Below, in pieces: positions 1 through 8,210 of a stretch of 64,000 nt of DNA (positions are counted from its first letter, which is position 1; each line of letters opens with the position of its first letter). Below the pieces are notes generated by a model. The model was not told the DNA's origin, searched no databases, and was given only the letters and a program-made list of their open reading frames with translations. Origin of the DNA: ASV31 sp965229765 (GTDB lineage Bacteria; Pseudomonadota; Alphaproteobacteria; Rhodobacterales; Rhodobacteraceae); the NCBI GenBank assembly GCA_965229765.1, contig CBDDJT010000002.1, positions 372,001 to 436,000 on the forward strand, in the 5' to 3' direction. Position numbers and translations under genes: made by a program.

Positions 1-1
1 C

Positions 2-400
2 CGTGTCGGCCTGCTGCACATGGCCGACAAGCGCGCGGACGAGCTTTCGGGCGGCCAGCGCCAGCGCGTCGGCATCTGCCGCGCGCTCATCCAGAACCCC
101 AAGCTTCTTCTGGTTGACGAGCCGACGGCCTCGCTCGATCCCAAGACCAGCCGCCAGATCATGCGGCTTATCACCGAGCTGTGCCGAGAGCGCGGACTGG
201 CGGCGATCATCAACATTCATGACGTGGCGCTGGCACAGATGTTCGTGCCGCGCATCGTGGGGCTGCGCTTGGGCGAGATCGTGTTCGACGGCCCGCCCAA
301 CAGGCTTACGCCCGAGAAGCTGACAGAGATCTACGGCGAGGAGGATTGGGAAGCCACGATCGAGACCGTGGCCGAGGACGACGACGAGGCCGCGGCATGA
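2..400 (+). CDS. phnC: Phosphonate-type ABC transporter ATP-binding protein, 3' part
   Basis: This is the C-terminal half of an ABC ATPase; the frame is open to the window edge, so the Walker A part lies outside. Visible are the signature LSGGQRQR about 15 residues in, the Walker B LLLVDEP, the D-loop SLDP and the H-loop histidine in NIHDVALA. The acidic tail EDDDEAAA is an unusual terminus. The stop overlaps the next start (ATGA), so it is translationally coupled to two PhnE-type permeases, which makes PhnC the best assignment. It would energise phosphonate or phosphite import at the cytoplasmic face. The exact substrate cannot be told without the binding protein, which should lie upstream. 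Confidence 0.85.
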   Translation, partial: RVGLLHMADKRADELSGGQRQRVGICRALIQNPKLLLVDEPTASLDPKTSRQIMRLITELCRERGLAAIINIHDVALAQMFVPRIVGLRLGEIVFDGPPNRLTPEKLTEIYGEEDWEATIETVAEDDDEAAA

Positions 401-1212
401 GCCACCGAGAACTCGACGACATGTTGGGAAGGGGCTGGCGCAAGCCCCACTTCGTGCGCAACCCGGTCCTGCGGTGGTCGCTGGGGGCGGGTTTCGCCGC
501 CTATCTCGTCGCCGCCTACATGACGATCGAGGTCGACTGGGGCCGCGTCTACGAAGGGCTCGACCGGGGATGGCAATTCGTTCTTGCCTTTGCCAGTCCC
601 GACTTCGTCAGCCGCGCCAGCGACATCTGGGAGGGACTGCTTGAAAGCATCCTGATGACGGTCGCGGCATCCGTGGTGGGCATCCTGATCTCGATCCCCA
701 TCGGGCTGGGGGCGGCGCGCAACATCGCGCCCCTGCCGGTCTACGTGATCTGCCGGGGGATCGTCGCCATCAGCCGCGCGCTGCAGGAAATCATCGTGGC
801 GATCCTGCTGGTGGCGATCTTCGGCTTCGGGCCCCTGGCGGGTTTCCTCACGCTGTCCTTCGCGACGATCGGCTTTCTGTCCAAGCTTCTGGCAGAGGAT
901 ATCGAGGCCATGGACAAATCCCAGGCCGAAGCGATCCGCGCCTCTGGTGCAGGCTGGATGCAATGGATCAACTACGGCGTCCAGCCGCAGGTCATGCCGC
1001 GCCTGGTGGGGCTGTCGATGTACCGCGTGGACATCAATTTCCGCGAGAGTGCCATTCTGGGGCTGGTCGGCGCAGGCGGGATCGGCGCCACGCTGAACAC
1101 CGCGTTCGACCGTTACGAATACGACACCGCAGCCGCGATTCTCATTCTCATCATCGGGATCGTCATGGCGCTCGAATACCTTTCGGGCATCGTTCGGGCG
1201 AGGTTTCAGTAA
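397..1212 (+). CDS. phnE: Phosphonate ABC transporter permease PhnE (first copy)
   Basis: Inner-membrane permease of 271 residues. The start MSHRELDD is chosen because its ATG overlaps the phnC stop; the frame is open further upstream but would then overlap phnC extensively. Hydrophobic segments fit about six membrane spans. The EAA-type cytoplasmic loop that contacts the ATPase is seen as AEAIRASGAGWMQWINYGV, followed by NFRESAILGLVGAGGIG, a signature of the PhnE family. It ends in TAATG, overlapping the next permease by one base. Paired PhnE subunits are common in phosphonate importers, so the two probably form a heterodimeric channel. Confidence 0.9.
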   Translation: MSHRELDDMLGRGWRKPHFVRNPVLRWSLGAGFAAYLVAAYMTIEVDWGRVYEGLDRGWQFVLAFASPDFVSRASDIWEGLLESILMTVAASVVGILISIPIGLGAARNIAPLPVYVICRGIVAISRALQEIIVAILLVAIFGFGPLAGFLTLSFATIGFLSKLLAEDIEAMDKSQAEAIRASGAGWMQWINYGVQPQVMPRLVGLSMYRVDINFRESAILGLVGAGGIGATLNTAFDRYEYDTAAAILILIIGIVMALEYLSGIVRARFQ

Positions 1213-2027
1213 TGCCGGTACTGGACAGAGAGGGCACGCAGGTCTGGCGGCGCCGGACAACCCGGCAGGCAATGGTCCGTTGGGCGGGCTGGCTTGTCGG
1301 CGTGGCGATCTTCGTCGTCTGCTGGCAGCGCATCTCGGACGCGACCACATGGTTCTTCGTCTGGGACGCGCCGCGCATCGCGGGGGACATCTGGACCCGG
1401 GCGACACCGCCCAGGTGGGAATACATCGCACAGCTTGGCCGCCCCATATGGGACACCTTCAACATCGCGACGCTCGGCACCCTGCTTGCGCTTTGCATGG
1501 CGGTGCCCGTGGCCTTCCTGGCGGCGCGCAACACCACGCCCTCGGCGCTGTTCGTGCGGCCCATCGCGCTGCTCGTCATCGTGTCGACCCGTTCGATCAA
1601 TTCGCTGATCTGGGCGCTGCTTCTGATCGCAATCATCGGGCCGGGTGTCTTTGCCGGGGTCGTCGCCATCGCCATCCGGTCCATCGGGTTCTGCGCCAAG
1701 CTGCTGTACGAGGCGATCGAGGAAATCGACCACACCCAGGTCGAGGCGATCACGGCCACAGGGGCAAGCCGTTGGCAGGTCATGGCCTATGGCATCGTTC
1801 CCCAGATCCTGCCGGCCTTTGCCGGGATCGCGGTGTTCCGCTGGGACATAAACATCCGTGAATCGACCGTGCTTGGCCTTGTGGGCGCAGGCGGGATCGG
1901 GCTTCAGCTTTCGTCGTCGCTGAACGTGCTCGCCTGGCCGCAGGTCAGCCTGATCCTGCTTGTCATCCTCGTGGCGGTCGTTCTCAGCGAATGGGTGTCG
2001 GCAAAGGTGCGGGGGGCGATCATCTGA
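1212..2027 (+). CDS. phnE: Phosphonate ABC transporter permease PhnE (second copy)
   Basis: Second PhnE-type permease, 271 residues, starting MPVLDREG at the ATG fused to the preceding stop. It carries the EAA loop VEAITATGASRWQVMAYGI and the family signature NIRESTVLGLVGAGGIGLQ. A long amphipathic N-terminus precedes the first membrane segment near residues 20-37. It ends in TGATG, coupled to the HAD hydrolase. It is expected to dimerise with the first PhnE and be driven by PhnC. Nothing is broken or unusual, and the base composition matches the neighbours. Confidence 0.9.
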   Translation: MPVLDREGTQVWRRRTTRQAMVRWAGWLVGVAIFVVCWQRISDATTWFFVWDAPRIAGDIWTRATPPRWEYIAQLGRPIWDTFNIATLGTLLALCMAVPVAFLAARNTTPSALFVRPIALLVIVSTRSINSLIWALLLIAIIGPGVFAGVVAIAIRSIGFCAKLLYEAIEEIDHTQVEAITATGASRWQVMAYGIVPQILPAFAGIAVFRWDINIRESTVLGLVGAGGIGLQLSSSLNVLAWPQVSLILLVILVAVVLSEWVSAKVRGAII

Positions 2028-2932
2028 TGCTGACCACGGCGACTGACGCATTCGAAGCCTACGAGGCCGTGCGGCACCGCCTGCCGCCGGCCACCTCCGG
2101 GATATCGCGGCGGCAGCGGCGGGTTCCCACGCTGGAGGCGCTTGCGCCGGACTTCGACGTCTTTCTGCTCGATGCGTTCGGCGTCCTGAACATCGGCGAC
2201 GCGGCGATCCCCGGAACACCCGAACGGGTGCGCGCGCTGCGGGCCGCGGGCAAACGGGTGCTTGTCGTGTCGAACGCCGCGGGCTTTCCCCACGCTGCCC
2301 TGATGGAGAAATACGCGCGCCTCGGCTACGATTTCGCGCCGCGCGACGTGATCACCAGCCGGGTCACCCTGCTTGCCGGGCTGGCAGGGCGGCACAAGCT
2401 GCACTGGGGCCTGATGGCGACCCGGAGCAACGGGCTTCGCGATCTCGAAGACCTGACCCTGACCTACCTCGAAGAGGATCCAGCGCCCTATGACGCGGTC
2501 GAGGGATTTCTCCTGATCGGAAGCGCCGCCTGGACAGAGGCACGGCAGACCCTGCTCGAGGCCGCGCTGCGCGATCGCCCCCGCCCGGTTCTTGTCGCGA
2601 ACCCCGATATCGTCGCGCCGCGTGAAAACGGGTTTTCCATCGAGCCGGGCCATTTCGCCCACAAGCTCGCCGACCGCACGGGCATCACGCCCGAGTTCTT
2701 CGGCAAACCTTTCCGCAACATCTTCGACATCGCGTTCGAGCGGGTGGGCAACGTGGATCGCGCCCGTGTCGTGATGGTAGGCGACAGCCTGCACACCGAC
2801 ATCCTCGGCGCGCAATCCGCCGGGATCGCCTCGGCCCTTATCGTCGACTACGGCTTCTTTGCCGGACTTGACGCCGCCGGCGCCGTGGCGGCCTCTGGAA
2901 TCGTACCTGACTTCATCGTAGAGCGGCCATGA
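2027..2932 (+). CDS. HAD-superfamily IIA phosphatase in phosphonate operon
   Basis: Cytoplasmic hydrolase of 301 residues, started at the ATG overlapping the phnE stop. HAD motif I appears as DAFGV (residues 49-53, nucleophile Asp49), motif II as VVSNAAG, and the C-terminal Mg-binding motif as GDSLHTDI. The cap insertion between motifs II and III fits the IIA (NagD/phosphoglycolate-like) class. Position as the last gene of a phosphonate import operon suggests a role in hydrolysing a phosphorylated product, perhaps of phosphonate breakdown; that substrate is an inference. No phn C-P lyase or phnWX gene lies in the window. Confidence 0.75.
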   Translation: MLTTATDAFEAYEAVRHRLPPATSGISRRQRRVPTLEALAPDFDVFLLDAFGVLNIGDAAIPGTPERVRALRAAGKRVLVVSNAAGFPHAALMEKYARLGYDFAPRDVITSRVTLLAGLAGRHKLHWGLMATRSNGLRDLEDLTLTYLEEDPAPYDAVEGFLLIGSAAWTEARQTLLEAALRDRPRPVLVANPDIVAPRENGFSIEPGHFAHKLADRTGITPEFFGKPFRNIFDIAFERVGNVDRARVVMVGDSLHTDILGAQSAGIASALIVDYGFFAGLDAAGAVAASGIVPDFIVERP

Positions 2933-3065
2933 CCAATGGTTCTTGCCACACGCGACCAGCGGATCGGGTCTTGTCCGACGTCAGGACCTGCCGGACGTGC
3001 TTAGGGGTTTGAGCAACAGAGGATTTCCGGTCCATCGCAGCCATTCCGGAGCGAAGATGAACAAG

Positions 3066-3217
3066 AAACCCTCGGGGATCGACAGGCCGAACAGGCCGAG
3101 GTCGCGAAACGCCTGAACCATTGCGTCGGGCAGGTCGTCCACCTCGTCCACCGCGCACTCCTGCGGGATCAGCCGATCGCGCCCGAAGCGCGCCACGCCG
3201 CCTCTGGCAGTTCCGCG
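3066..3217 (-). pseudogene. Remnant of acyl-CoA dehydrogenase N-terminus
   Basis: On the minus strand a short stretch reads like the start of an acyl-CoA dehydrogenase: FGRDRLIPQE, then DLPDAMVQAFRDLGLFGLSIPE. This is the typical alpha-helical N-terminal region, but the expected FGGLGL continuation is missing. After SIPEG the sequence becomes unrelated and runs to a stop about 85 bases later. No recognisable catalytic or FAD-binding part follows within the 130 bases left before the HAD gene. It sits directly after dctQ in the same direction, so it probably is the residue of a former eighth gene of that operon, cut by a deletion or insertion event. Confidence 0.55.
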
Positions 3218-3224
3218 TTGCGGC

Positions 3225-3734
3225 TCAAGGGGGCTTGCCACCCTGCCCGCCTGAGGGCGCACCGCCCCGGGTGAAGGCACGCAGCCCGATCCCCAATGCC
3301 ACCAGCGCCGCGACCGTCAGGCCGAACCCGGCGATGGCGTGATGGACGAGCGGCGAGATCCCCAGCACCTCGGACCGTTGCCCGTATCCGTGCAGGGTGA
3401 TGCCGTCCCGCACCGACATCACCGCCAGCGGGATCAGCACCACGGCAGTAACGACCGTCCAGGCCGCGTCGATCCGGCGGACCGCCGCCTCGGACAGGCC
3501 CTGCGTGGCGACATCGACCACGATGTTGCCCTCGGTCCTGAAACAGCGGGCCAGGCCGAAGAACCCCAGGAGCATCATGTAGAGCGTGGTCTGCTCGACG
3601 GTCGACAGCACATGCCAGAGCCCCAGACTGCGCCCGGCGATATCGACGACCACGACCAGCATCATCAGGATCAGCGCGGCCCCGGCAACCGCGGTCATCA
3701 GCGTTTCGAGCCGGTTCAGCAAGGTGCTTGGCAT
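3225..3734 (-). CDS. dctQ: TRAP transporter small membrane subunit DctQ
   Basis: Integral membrane protein of 169 residues with four predicted hydrophobic spans, the usual size and topology of DctQ. The start MPSTLLNRLETLMTA lies six bases after the dctM stop. DctQ bridges the binding protein and DctM in secondary TRAP importers driven by ion gradients. The tail GGAPSGGQGGKPP is low-complexity and runs toward the degraded acyl-CoA dehydrogenase remnant, so the natural C-terminus may have been altered by the same event. The gene order P-M-Q is unusual; P-Q-M is the common arrangement. Confidence 0.85.
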   Translation of the reverse strand: MPSTLLNRLETLMTAVAGAALILMMLVVVVDIAGRSLGLWHVLSTVEQTTLYMMLLGFFGLARCFRTEGNIVVDVATQGLSEAAVRRIDAAWTVVTAVVLIPLAVMSVRDGITLHGYGQRSEVLGISPLVHHAIAGFGLTVAALVALGIGLRAFTRGGAPSGGQGGKPP

Positions 3735-3740
3735 GGGCGG

Positions 3741-5057
3741 TCATCCATCGAAGATCAGCCCCGGCAGCCAGAGCGACAGGGCGGGAAAGGCCAGCAGGAT
3801 CACGATCCGGATCGTGTCGGCCGCAAGGAAGGGCATGACACCGCGAAAGATCGTCCAGGTCGTCACGTCCGGCATGATGCGCGACAGCACGAAGACATTC
3901 ATGCCGATGGGGGGCGTGATCAGCCCGAACTCGACGACCATGATCATGATGATGCCGAACCAGATCGGGTCAAATCCGTTGCCGACGACGATCGGGAAGA
4001 TGAGTGGCGTGACGATGAAGAGGATTGCGATCGAGTCGAGAAAGCAGCCGAGGATCACCAGCACCGCGACGATCAGCGCCATCGTGCCCCAGCGGCCAAG
4101 GCCCAGCCCGGTGATGAAGGCCTCGATCCCCTGCGGCACCCGTGCCGCCTGCAGGAAATACTCGAAGACCGCGATGCCGATGATCGCGAAGAGGATCATG
4201 GCCGAGGTCTGCACGGTCTCGGCCACCGCGTCGATAAGGCCCTGCCAGTAGTCCGAGAGGCTGCGCGCGTTGAAGGCGCCGAGAAGCGCCGCGCCGAAGG
4301 CGCCCACCGCCGCGCCCTCGGTGGGCGAAAAAAGCCCCCCGATGATCCCGCCCATCACCACCGCGAACAGCGTGACGATCCCCCAGACCCCCTTCAACAG
4401 CGCAAGTTTCTCGCGCCAGGGCACGCGCGCGCCGACCGGGCCGATGCCCGGCTCTGCCCGCGCCCAGACCCAGACCGCGGCCATGTAGCCGAACACCGCG
4501 ATGGCGCCGGGGATCATGCCAGCGGCGAACAGCCGGCCGACAGAGGTTTCGGTAACGGTCGCATAGATGATCATCGGCAGCGAGGGCGGGATCAGGATGC
4601 CCAGAGTGCCGCCCGCCGCCACGGCCCCGGTGGCAAGCCGCTTGTCGTAGCCATAGCGCAGCATCTCGGGCACCGCGATCCGGCCCATGGTCGTGACTGT
4701 GGCAAGGCTCGACCCGCAGATCGCGCCGAACCCGCCGCAGGCCCCGATGCTGGCGATCGCCAGCCCGCCGGGACGCTGCCCGACGAACCCGTAGGCCGCC
4801 TTGTAAAGCGCCTCTGCCAGCCCGCCGCGCACGGCCATTGCCCCCATCAGGATGAAAAGCGGCAGCACCGACAGGGTGTGACTGTTCAGCGCCGTGACCG
4901 GCGCCGTGGACGAGACGTAGACCGCGGTGTCCCAGCCATGCAGCTGCCACAGCCCCAGGAACCCGGTCAGAAGCAGGCCAAGCCCCAGCGGTGCCCTCAG
5001 CGCCACGAAGACAAGAAGCGCGAGGACACCGGCAAGGCCGACGGCAAGGGGGCTCAT
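3741..5057 (-). CDS. dctM: TRAP transporter large permease DctM
   Basis: Polytopic inner-membrane protein of 438 residues with about twelve hydrophobic segments, the usual DctM length. Family landmarks are GACGGFGAICGSSLATV and GGTLGILIPPSLPMIIYA, the two conserved re-entrant regions, plus EFGLITPPIGMNVFV near the C-terminus. It is the ion-coupled transport channel of a TRAP importer and works with the adjacent DctP and DctQ. It lies 24 bases after dctP and six before dctQ, clearly co-transcribed. The substrate is likely a carboxylate handled by the upstream dehydrogenases, but the sequence does not name it. Confidence 0.92.
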   Translation of the reverse strand: MSPLAVGLAGVLALLVFVALRAPLGLGLLLTGFLGLWQLHGWDTAVYVSSTAPVTALNSHTLSVLPLFILMGAMAVRGGLAEALYKAAYGFVGQRPGGLAIASIGACGGFGAICGSSLATVTTMGRIAVPEMLRYGYDKRLATGAVAAGGTLGILIPPSLPMIIYATVTETSVGRLFAAGMIPGAIAVFGYMAAVWVWARAEPGIGPVGARVPWREKLALLKGVWGIVTLFAVVMGGIIGGLFSPTEGAAVGAFGAALLGAFNARSLSDYWQGLIDAVAETVQTSAMILFAIIGIAVFEYFLQAARVPQGIEAFITGLGLGRWGTMALIVAVLVILGCFLDSIAILFIVTPLIFPIVVGNGFDPIWFGIIMIMVVEFGLITPPIGMNVFVLSRIMPDVTTWTIFRGVMPFLAADTIRIVILLAFPALSLWLPGLIFDG

Positions 5058-5081
5058 CTGGCTGCGCCTCCCGGCCCTAGG

Positions 5082-6122
5082 TCAGTTGGTCTTCTGCGCG
5101 TCGATCTCTGCCACCAGCGCATCGTAGAAGGCGCGCGCGGGTTTGCCCTCGGCTTCCAGCCCGGCGATGTAGGCCTCGGTGATCTCGGCTGCTATGGTCT
5201 CGGCCCGCGCCCGGTCGGCGTCCGAAACCTCTAGGAAGCTGTGGCCGGCGCCCTTCAGATCCGCAACCACCCCGGCGCCGAGGTCGTTCCAGCAGGCCGA
5301 GGCGCGGGCGCCGATCTCCGGGCCGCTGTATTTCGTGCGGATCAGATCCTGCACATCCTCGGGCAGCGCGCCGAGCGTGGCCTTGTTCATGCCCAGGAAC
5401 AGGAGTGCCGCGGTGGTGTTGATCAGGAGGTGATGTTCGGCAACCTCGCCAATCCGGAAGGACCGCAGCGCAAGGAACTCGGACAGCGCGCCATCAATCA
5501 CGCCGGTCTGAAGGTTCTCGTAGACCGCGGGCGCGGGCATCTGCACCGGCACCGCGCCCAGCTCGGTCAGGAAGGCGTTGGCGCCCGAACCGGTGGAGCG
5601 GACGCGCAGGCCCGACAGATCATCGAGCCCGGTCGCCTCGGCCCGGGTATGCACGTAAAGCGGCGGTGTGACGAGCACGGCCATCAGGTGGATGTCCTTG
5701 AACTCGTCGGCCAGGAAGTCGGGCGCGATCTTGTTGATCGCCCGCGACACCACCTCGGCATCCTCGACCAGCAGCGGCATCGTCGCGATCTCGGTCATCG
5801 CGAACTGGCCGGGCGTGTAGCTGAGCACCCCCTGCGAGATGTCCATGACGCCGCGCGCCACCTGCTCGTACTGGCGCAGCGGATGGGCAAAGCCGGTGCC
5901 GCCCATGTAGGTCTCGATCTCGATCATGCCGCCGGTCTCGGCCTTCAGCTCTTCCAGCAGCGGCAGGGTAAAGCAGTTGACCATCGGGCCCTGCGGCGGC
6001 TCCATGGTCGAGAATTTAAGCGTCACCGAGTCCGCGCTGGCCGCGCCCGCAAGGGCCGCGATGGCCACGCCGGCGGCAGCGCGAAGCAGAACCGTAGGTC
6101 TGGAGAGTGCATTGATCTTCAT
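5082..6122 (-). CDS. dctP: TRAP transporter periplasmic binding protein DctP
   Basis: Secreted solute receptor of 346 residues. The start MKINALSRP is chosen because a strong Shine-Dalgarno (GGGAGGAAAC) precedes it and a signal peptide follows, with a hydrophobic core and an Ala-x-Ala site ending AGAASA near residue 31. The mature protein shows the DctP fold, with LRVRSTGSGANAFLTELGA corresponding to the conserved Arg-containing region that binds the substrate carboxylate. It delivers substrate to DctQM. It lies 13 bases after the dehydrogenase gene in the same operon, so ligand import and breakdown appear co-regulated. Confidence 0.92.
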   Translation of the reverse strand: MKINALSRPTVLLRAAAGVAIAALAGAASADSVTLKFSTMEPPQGPMVNCFTLPLLEELKAETGGMIEIETYMGGTGFAHPLRQYEQVARGVMDISQGVLSYTPGQFAMTEIATMPLLVEDAEVVSRAINKIAPDFLADEFKDIHLMAVLVTPPLYVHTRAEATGLDDLSGLRVRSTGSGANAFLTELGAVPVQMPAPAVYENLQTGVIDGALSEFLALRSFRIGEVAEHHLLINTTAALLFLGMNKATLGALPEDVQDLIRTKYSGPEIGARASACWNDLGAGVVADLKGAGHSFLEVSDADRARAETIAAEITEAYIAGLEAEGKPARAFYDALVAEIDAQKTN

Positions 6123-6135
6123 GGTGTTTCCTCCC

Positions 6136-7083
6136 TCATGAATCGGCGTTGGATCGTCTGTCCTGTCTTGCGGCACGGATGCTGCGCGCACGGTCCGACA
6201 TGAAATCGGCAAAGCGGCGGCGGACCGCCTCGGCCTCGTCTGGCGTCCACACGGCAAAGCCGCGCCCGGCCGCCATGCCCGTTTCGCCCCTGGCCACCTT
6301 CTCGCGCAGGAACGGGTGCGCTTCGGCTGTCACGTCGAGATGCGGCATCAGCACCTCGTGGATATCGAGCGTCAGTCCAAGCCCGATCAGGTCGGACTGT
6401 TCCAGCGGGCCCAGCACGCCAAGCCGCGCGCCAAAGCCCTCGCGCACCACGAAGTCGAGCGTCCGGGCATCGCAGACCCCGGCGGCGACCAGCGCGATCG
6501 CCTCGCGCTTCAGCGCGTGCTGAAGACGGTTGCCGATAAAGCCGGGCACGTCCTTGCGCACGTGGACGGGCGACATGCCGGCCCCGGCCAACAGGTCCAT
6601 CGTCCATGCAACGCGGGCCGGGTCGGTCTCTTCGGCCTGCACCACCTCGACCAGCGGCACGAAATGCGGCGGGTTCCAGAAATGGGTGCCAAGGATCCGG
6701 TCACGCCTGGTGGCGTAACGGGCGATCTCGGCAATGGGTATTACGGATGTATTGCTGGCAAGGACGGCGTCCGCCGGGGCCAATCGATCCAGCTCCGCAA
6801 AGAGCGCCCGCTTGAGGTCGGGCCTTTCCGGCGCGGCCTCGATGACGAGCGCGGCCGCGGAGACGGCGACGCTCAGGTCCTCGGCCAGGGCGACATTCTC
6901 CATCGCCCGGCCGTCTTCGCCCAGTGCCTCTGCAATGGCAGCAAGCCGCACGGGCGCCGCCTGCAGCACCTCTGCCTTCGGATCATGGAGCGCCACCGGG
7001 TGTCCTGCCGCCGCAAAGACATAGGCGATGCCGTGCCCCATCAGGCCCGCGCCCAGAACACTTATGCACGCGCGCTCCGCCAT
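6136..7083 (-). CDS. 3-hydroxyacyl-CoA dehydrogenase-type NAD-dependent dehydrogenase
   Basis: Soluble oxidoreductase of 315 residues, started at MAERACISVLG, whose ATG overlaps the preceding SDR stop. The Rossmann motif GAGLMG is at residues 11-16; the catalytic histidine region reads THFWNPPHFVPLVEVV and the substrate serine region LASNTSVIPI. The length and single C-terminal helical domain fit the short class that includes L-carnitine dehydrogenase and lambda-crystallin/gulonate dehydrogenase, as well as 3-hydroxybutyryl-CoA dehydrogenase. It probably oxidises a 3-hydroxy acid imported by the TRAP system. The exact substrate is not determinable here. Confidence 0.8.
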   Translation of the reverse strand: MAERACISVLGAGLMGHGIAYVFAAAGHPVALHDPKAEVLQAAPVRLAAIAEALGEDGRAMENVALAEDLSVAVSAAALVIEAAPERPDLKRALFAELDRLAPADAVLASNTSVIPIAEIARYATRRDRILGTHFWNPPHFVPLVEVVQAEETDPARVAWTMDLLAGAGMSPVHVRKDVPGFIGNRLQHALKREAIALVAAGVCDARTLDFVVREGFGARLGVLGPLEQSDLIGLGLTLDIHEVLMPHLDVTAEAHPFLREKVARGETGMAAGRGFAVWTPDEAEAVRRRFADFMSDRARSIRAARQDRRSNADS

Positions 7084-7859
7084 CAGCCCGCCGAATACCC
7101 GCCGTCGACGTAAAGGATCTGCCCGGTGCAGAAGTCCGAGGCCGGCGAGGCGAGGTAGATCAGCACGCCCACCAGGTCCTCTGGCTCGCCCAGCCGGCCG
7201 AGCGGGATCCGCTTCAGGGCAGGAACGTTGGCCTGGCCGCCCGTCTTTTCGTCGTCGAACATCCACTCGGTCAGCTTCGAGCGGAATACAGTCGGCCCGA
7301 TGGCGTTCACGTTGATCCCGTGCCCGCCCCATTCCAGCGCCAGCGCGCGTGTCAGCCCATCCACCGCCGCCTTCGAGGTGCAGTAGGACGAATAGCCCAG
7401 CGGGCTGCCATGCCGGCCGCGCACCGACGAGATCAGCACGACCTTGCCGCCCTGGCCGCGTGCGATCATGCGCGCGCCGACGGCCTTGCACATCAGCCAA
7501 GAGCCCCGGACGTTGGCATCCATCACGGTTTCCCAGTCCGCGACCGACATCTCCTCGATCTTCGCTGGCAGGTTGGTGCCCGCGGCGCAGATCAGGATGT
7601 CGATGTCGCCTGCGGCCCGGGCGATCGCCTCGGCGTCCCTCAGGCTGTCGGGGCGGCGGGCGACCGTGGCGACGTCGTGGCCGGCCGCGGTCAGTTCGCC
7701 GCTCAGTGTGTCCAGGTCGGCGGCGGAACCCGCCGACAGCGTCAGCCGCGCGCCCATGGCCCCGAGCGCCCGGCTGGCAACCTGACCCAGCGCACCGGTC
7801 GCGCCGGTGATCACCGCGGACTTGCCGTCGAGACGGAACAGTCTGGCCGGGTCGGTCAT
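7083..7859 (-). CDS. SDR-family NAD(P)-dependent oxidoreductase
   Basis: Classical short-chain dehydrogenase of 258 residues. The cofactor motif is TGATGALG (19-26), a variant of TGxxxGxG in which the last Gly is preserved but the central one is shifted. The catalytic set is Ser144/145, Tyr159 and Lys163 (YCTSK). The C-terminus YVDGGYSAG is typical. Start and stop overlap both neighbours (ATGA with the cupin, TGATG with the dehydrogenase), so it belongs to the same catabolic operon. It likely interconverts a hydroxyl and a keto group of the same imported compound. Confidence 0.85.
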   Translation of the reverse strand: MTDPARLFRLDGKSAVITGATGALGQVASRALGAMGARLTLSAGSAADLDTLSGELTAAGHDVATVARRPDSLRDAEAIARAAGDIDILICAAGTNLPAKIEEMSVADWETVMDANVRGSWLMCKAVGARMIARGQGGKVVLISSVRGRHGSPLGYSSYCTSKAAVDGLTRALALEWGGHGINVNAIGPTVFRSKLTEWMFDDEKTGGQANVPALKRIPLGRLGEPEDLVGVLIYLASPASDFCTGQILYVDGGYSAG

Positions 7860-8209
7860 GCTGGCTCTCCCGGTTCCGAGGTGGCGCTGATCACCAGCAT
7901 CCGGGCCGCATCATGGCCGCGGTTCTCGATCACGCGCGCCTCGCCGGGCGCGATGCGGCAGGTATCGAGGGGCGCGAGATCGGCGGTTTCGCTGTCGGTC
8001 ATCACGGTGATCGTGCCTTCGAGCACGACGTAGACCTTCTCGGTCGCCGATGCGGCCCGGTCGGCCCCGCCGCCGGGCAGGAAGATCGAGTGTCCGACCC
8101 AGAAATGTTCGTTGGACGAGGCGTCGCGCCCCTGCAAGGTGAAGGCCGTCATGGCGTGATGGGCCGGGGCCGCGTAGGGCCGGGTGTCGGACAGGCGGAC
8201 GATCTCCAT
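7856..8209 (-). CDS. Single-domain cupin protein
   Basis: Small protein of 117 residues forming one cupin barrel. The start MEIVRLSDTRPY follows the cyclase stop by one base. The segment WVGHSIFLPGGGADRAASATEKVYVVLEGTI corresponds to cupin motif 1, but the usual two histidines before the Glu are replaced, so metal binding may be weak or absent. Motif 2 is around GEARVIENRGHDAARML. Such cupins may be lyases, isomerases or small-molecule sensors. Its place between cyclase and SDR genes ties it to the same pathway; the reaction is unknown. Confidence 0.7.
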   Translation of the reverse strand: MEIVRLSDTRPYAAPAHHAMTAFTLQGRDASSNEHFWVGHSIFLPGGGADRAASATEKVYVVLEGTITVMTDSETADLAPLDTCRIAPGEARVIENRGHDAARMLVISATSEPGEPA

Positions 8210-8210
8210 G

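Noticed and set aside
3339..5234. 631-residue open frame on the plus strand
   Set aside because: It is antisense to dctQ/dctM, rich in Arg, Asp, His and Gln, with no family resemblance: a GC-rich shadow of the true genes.
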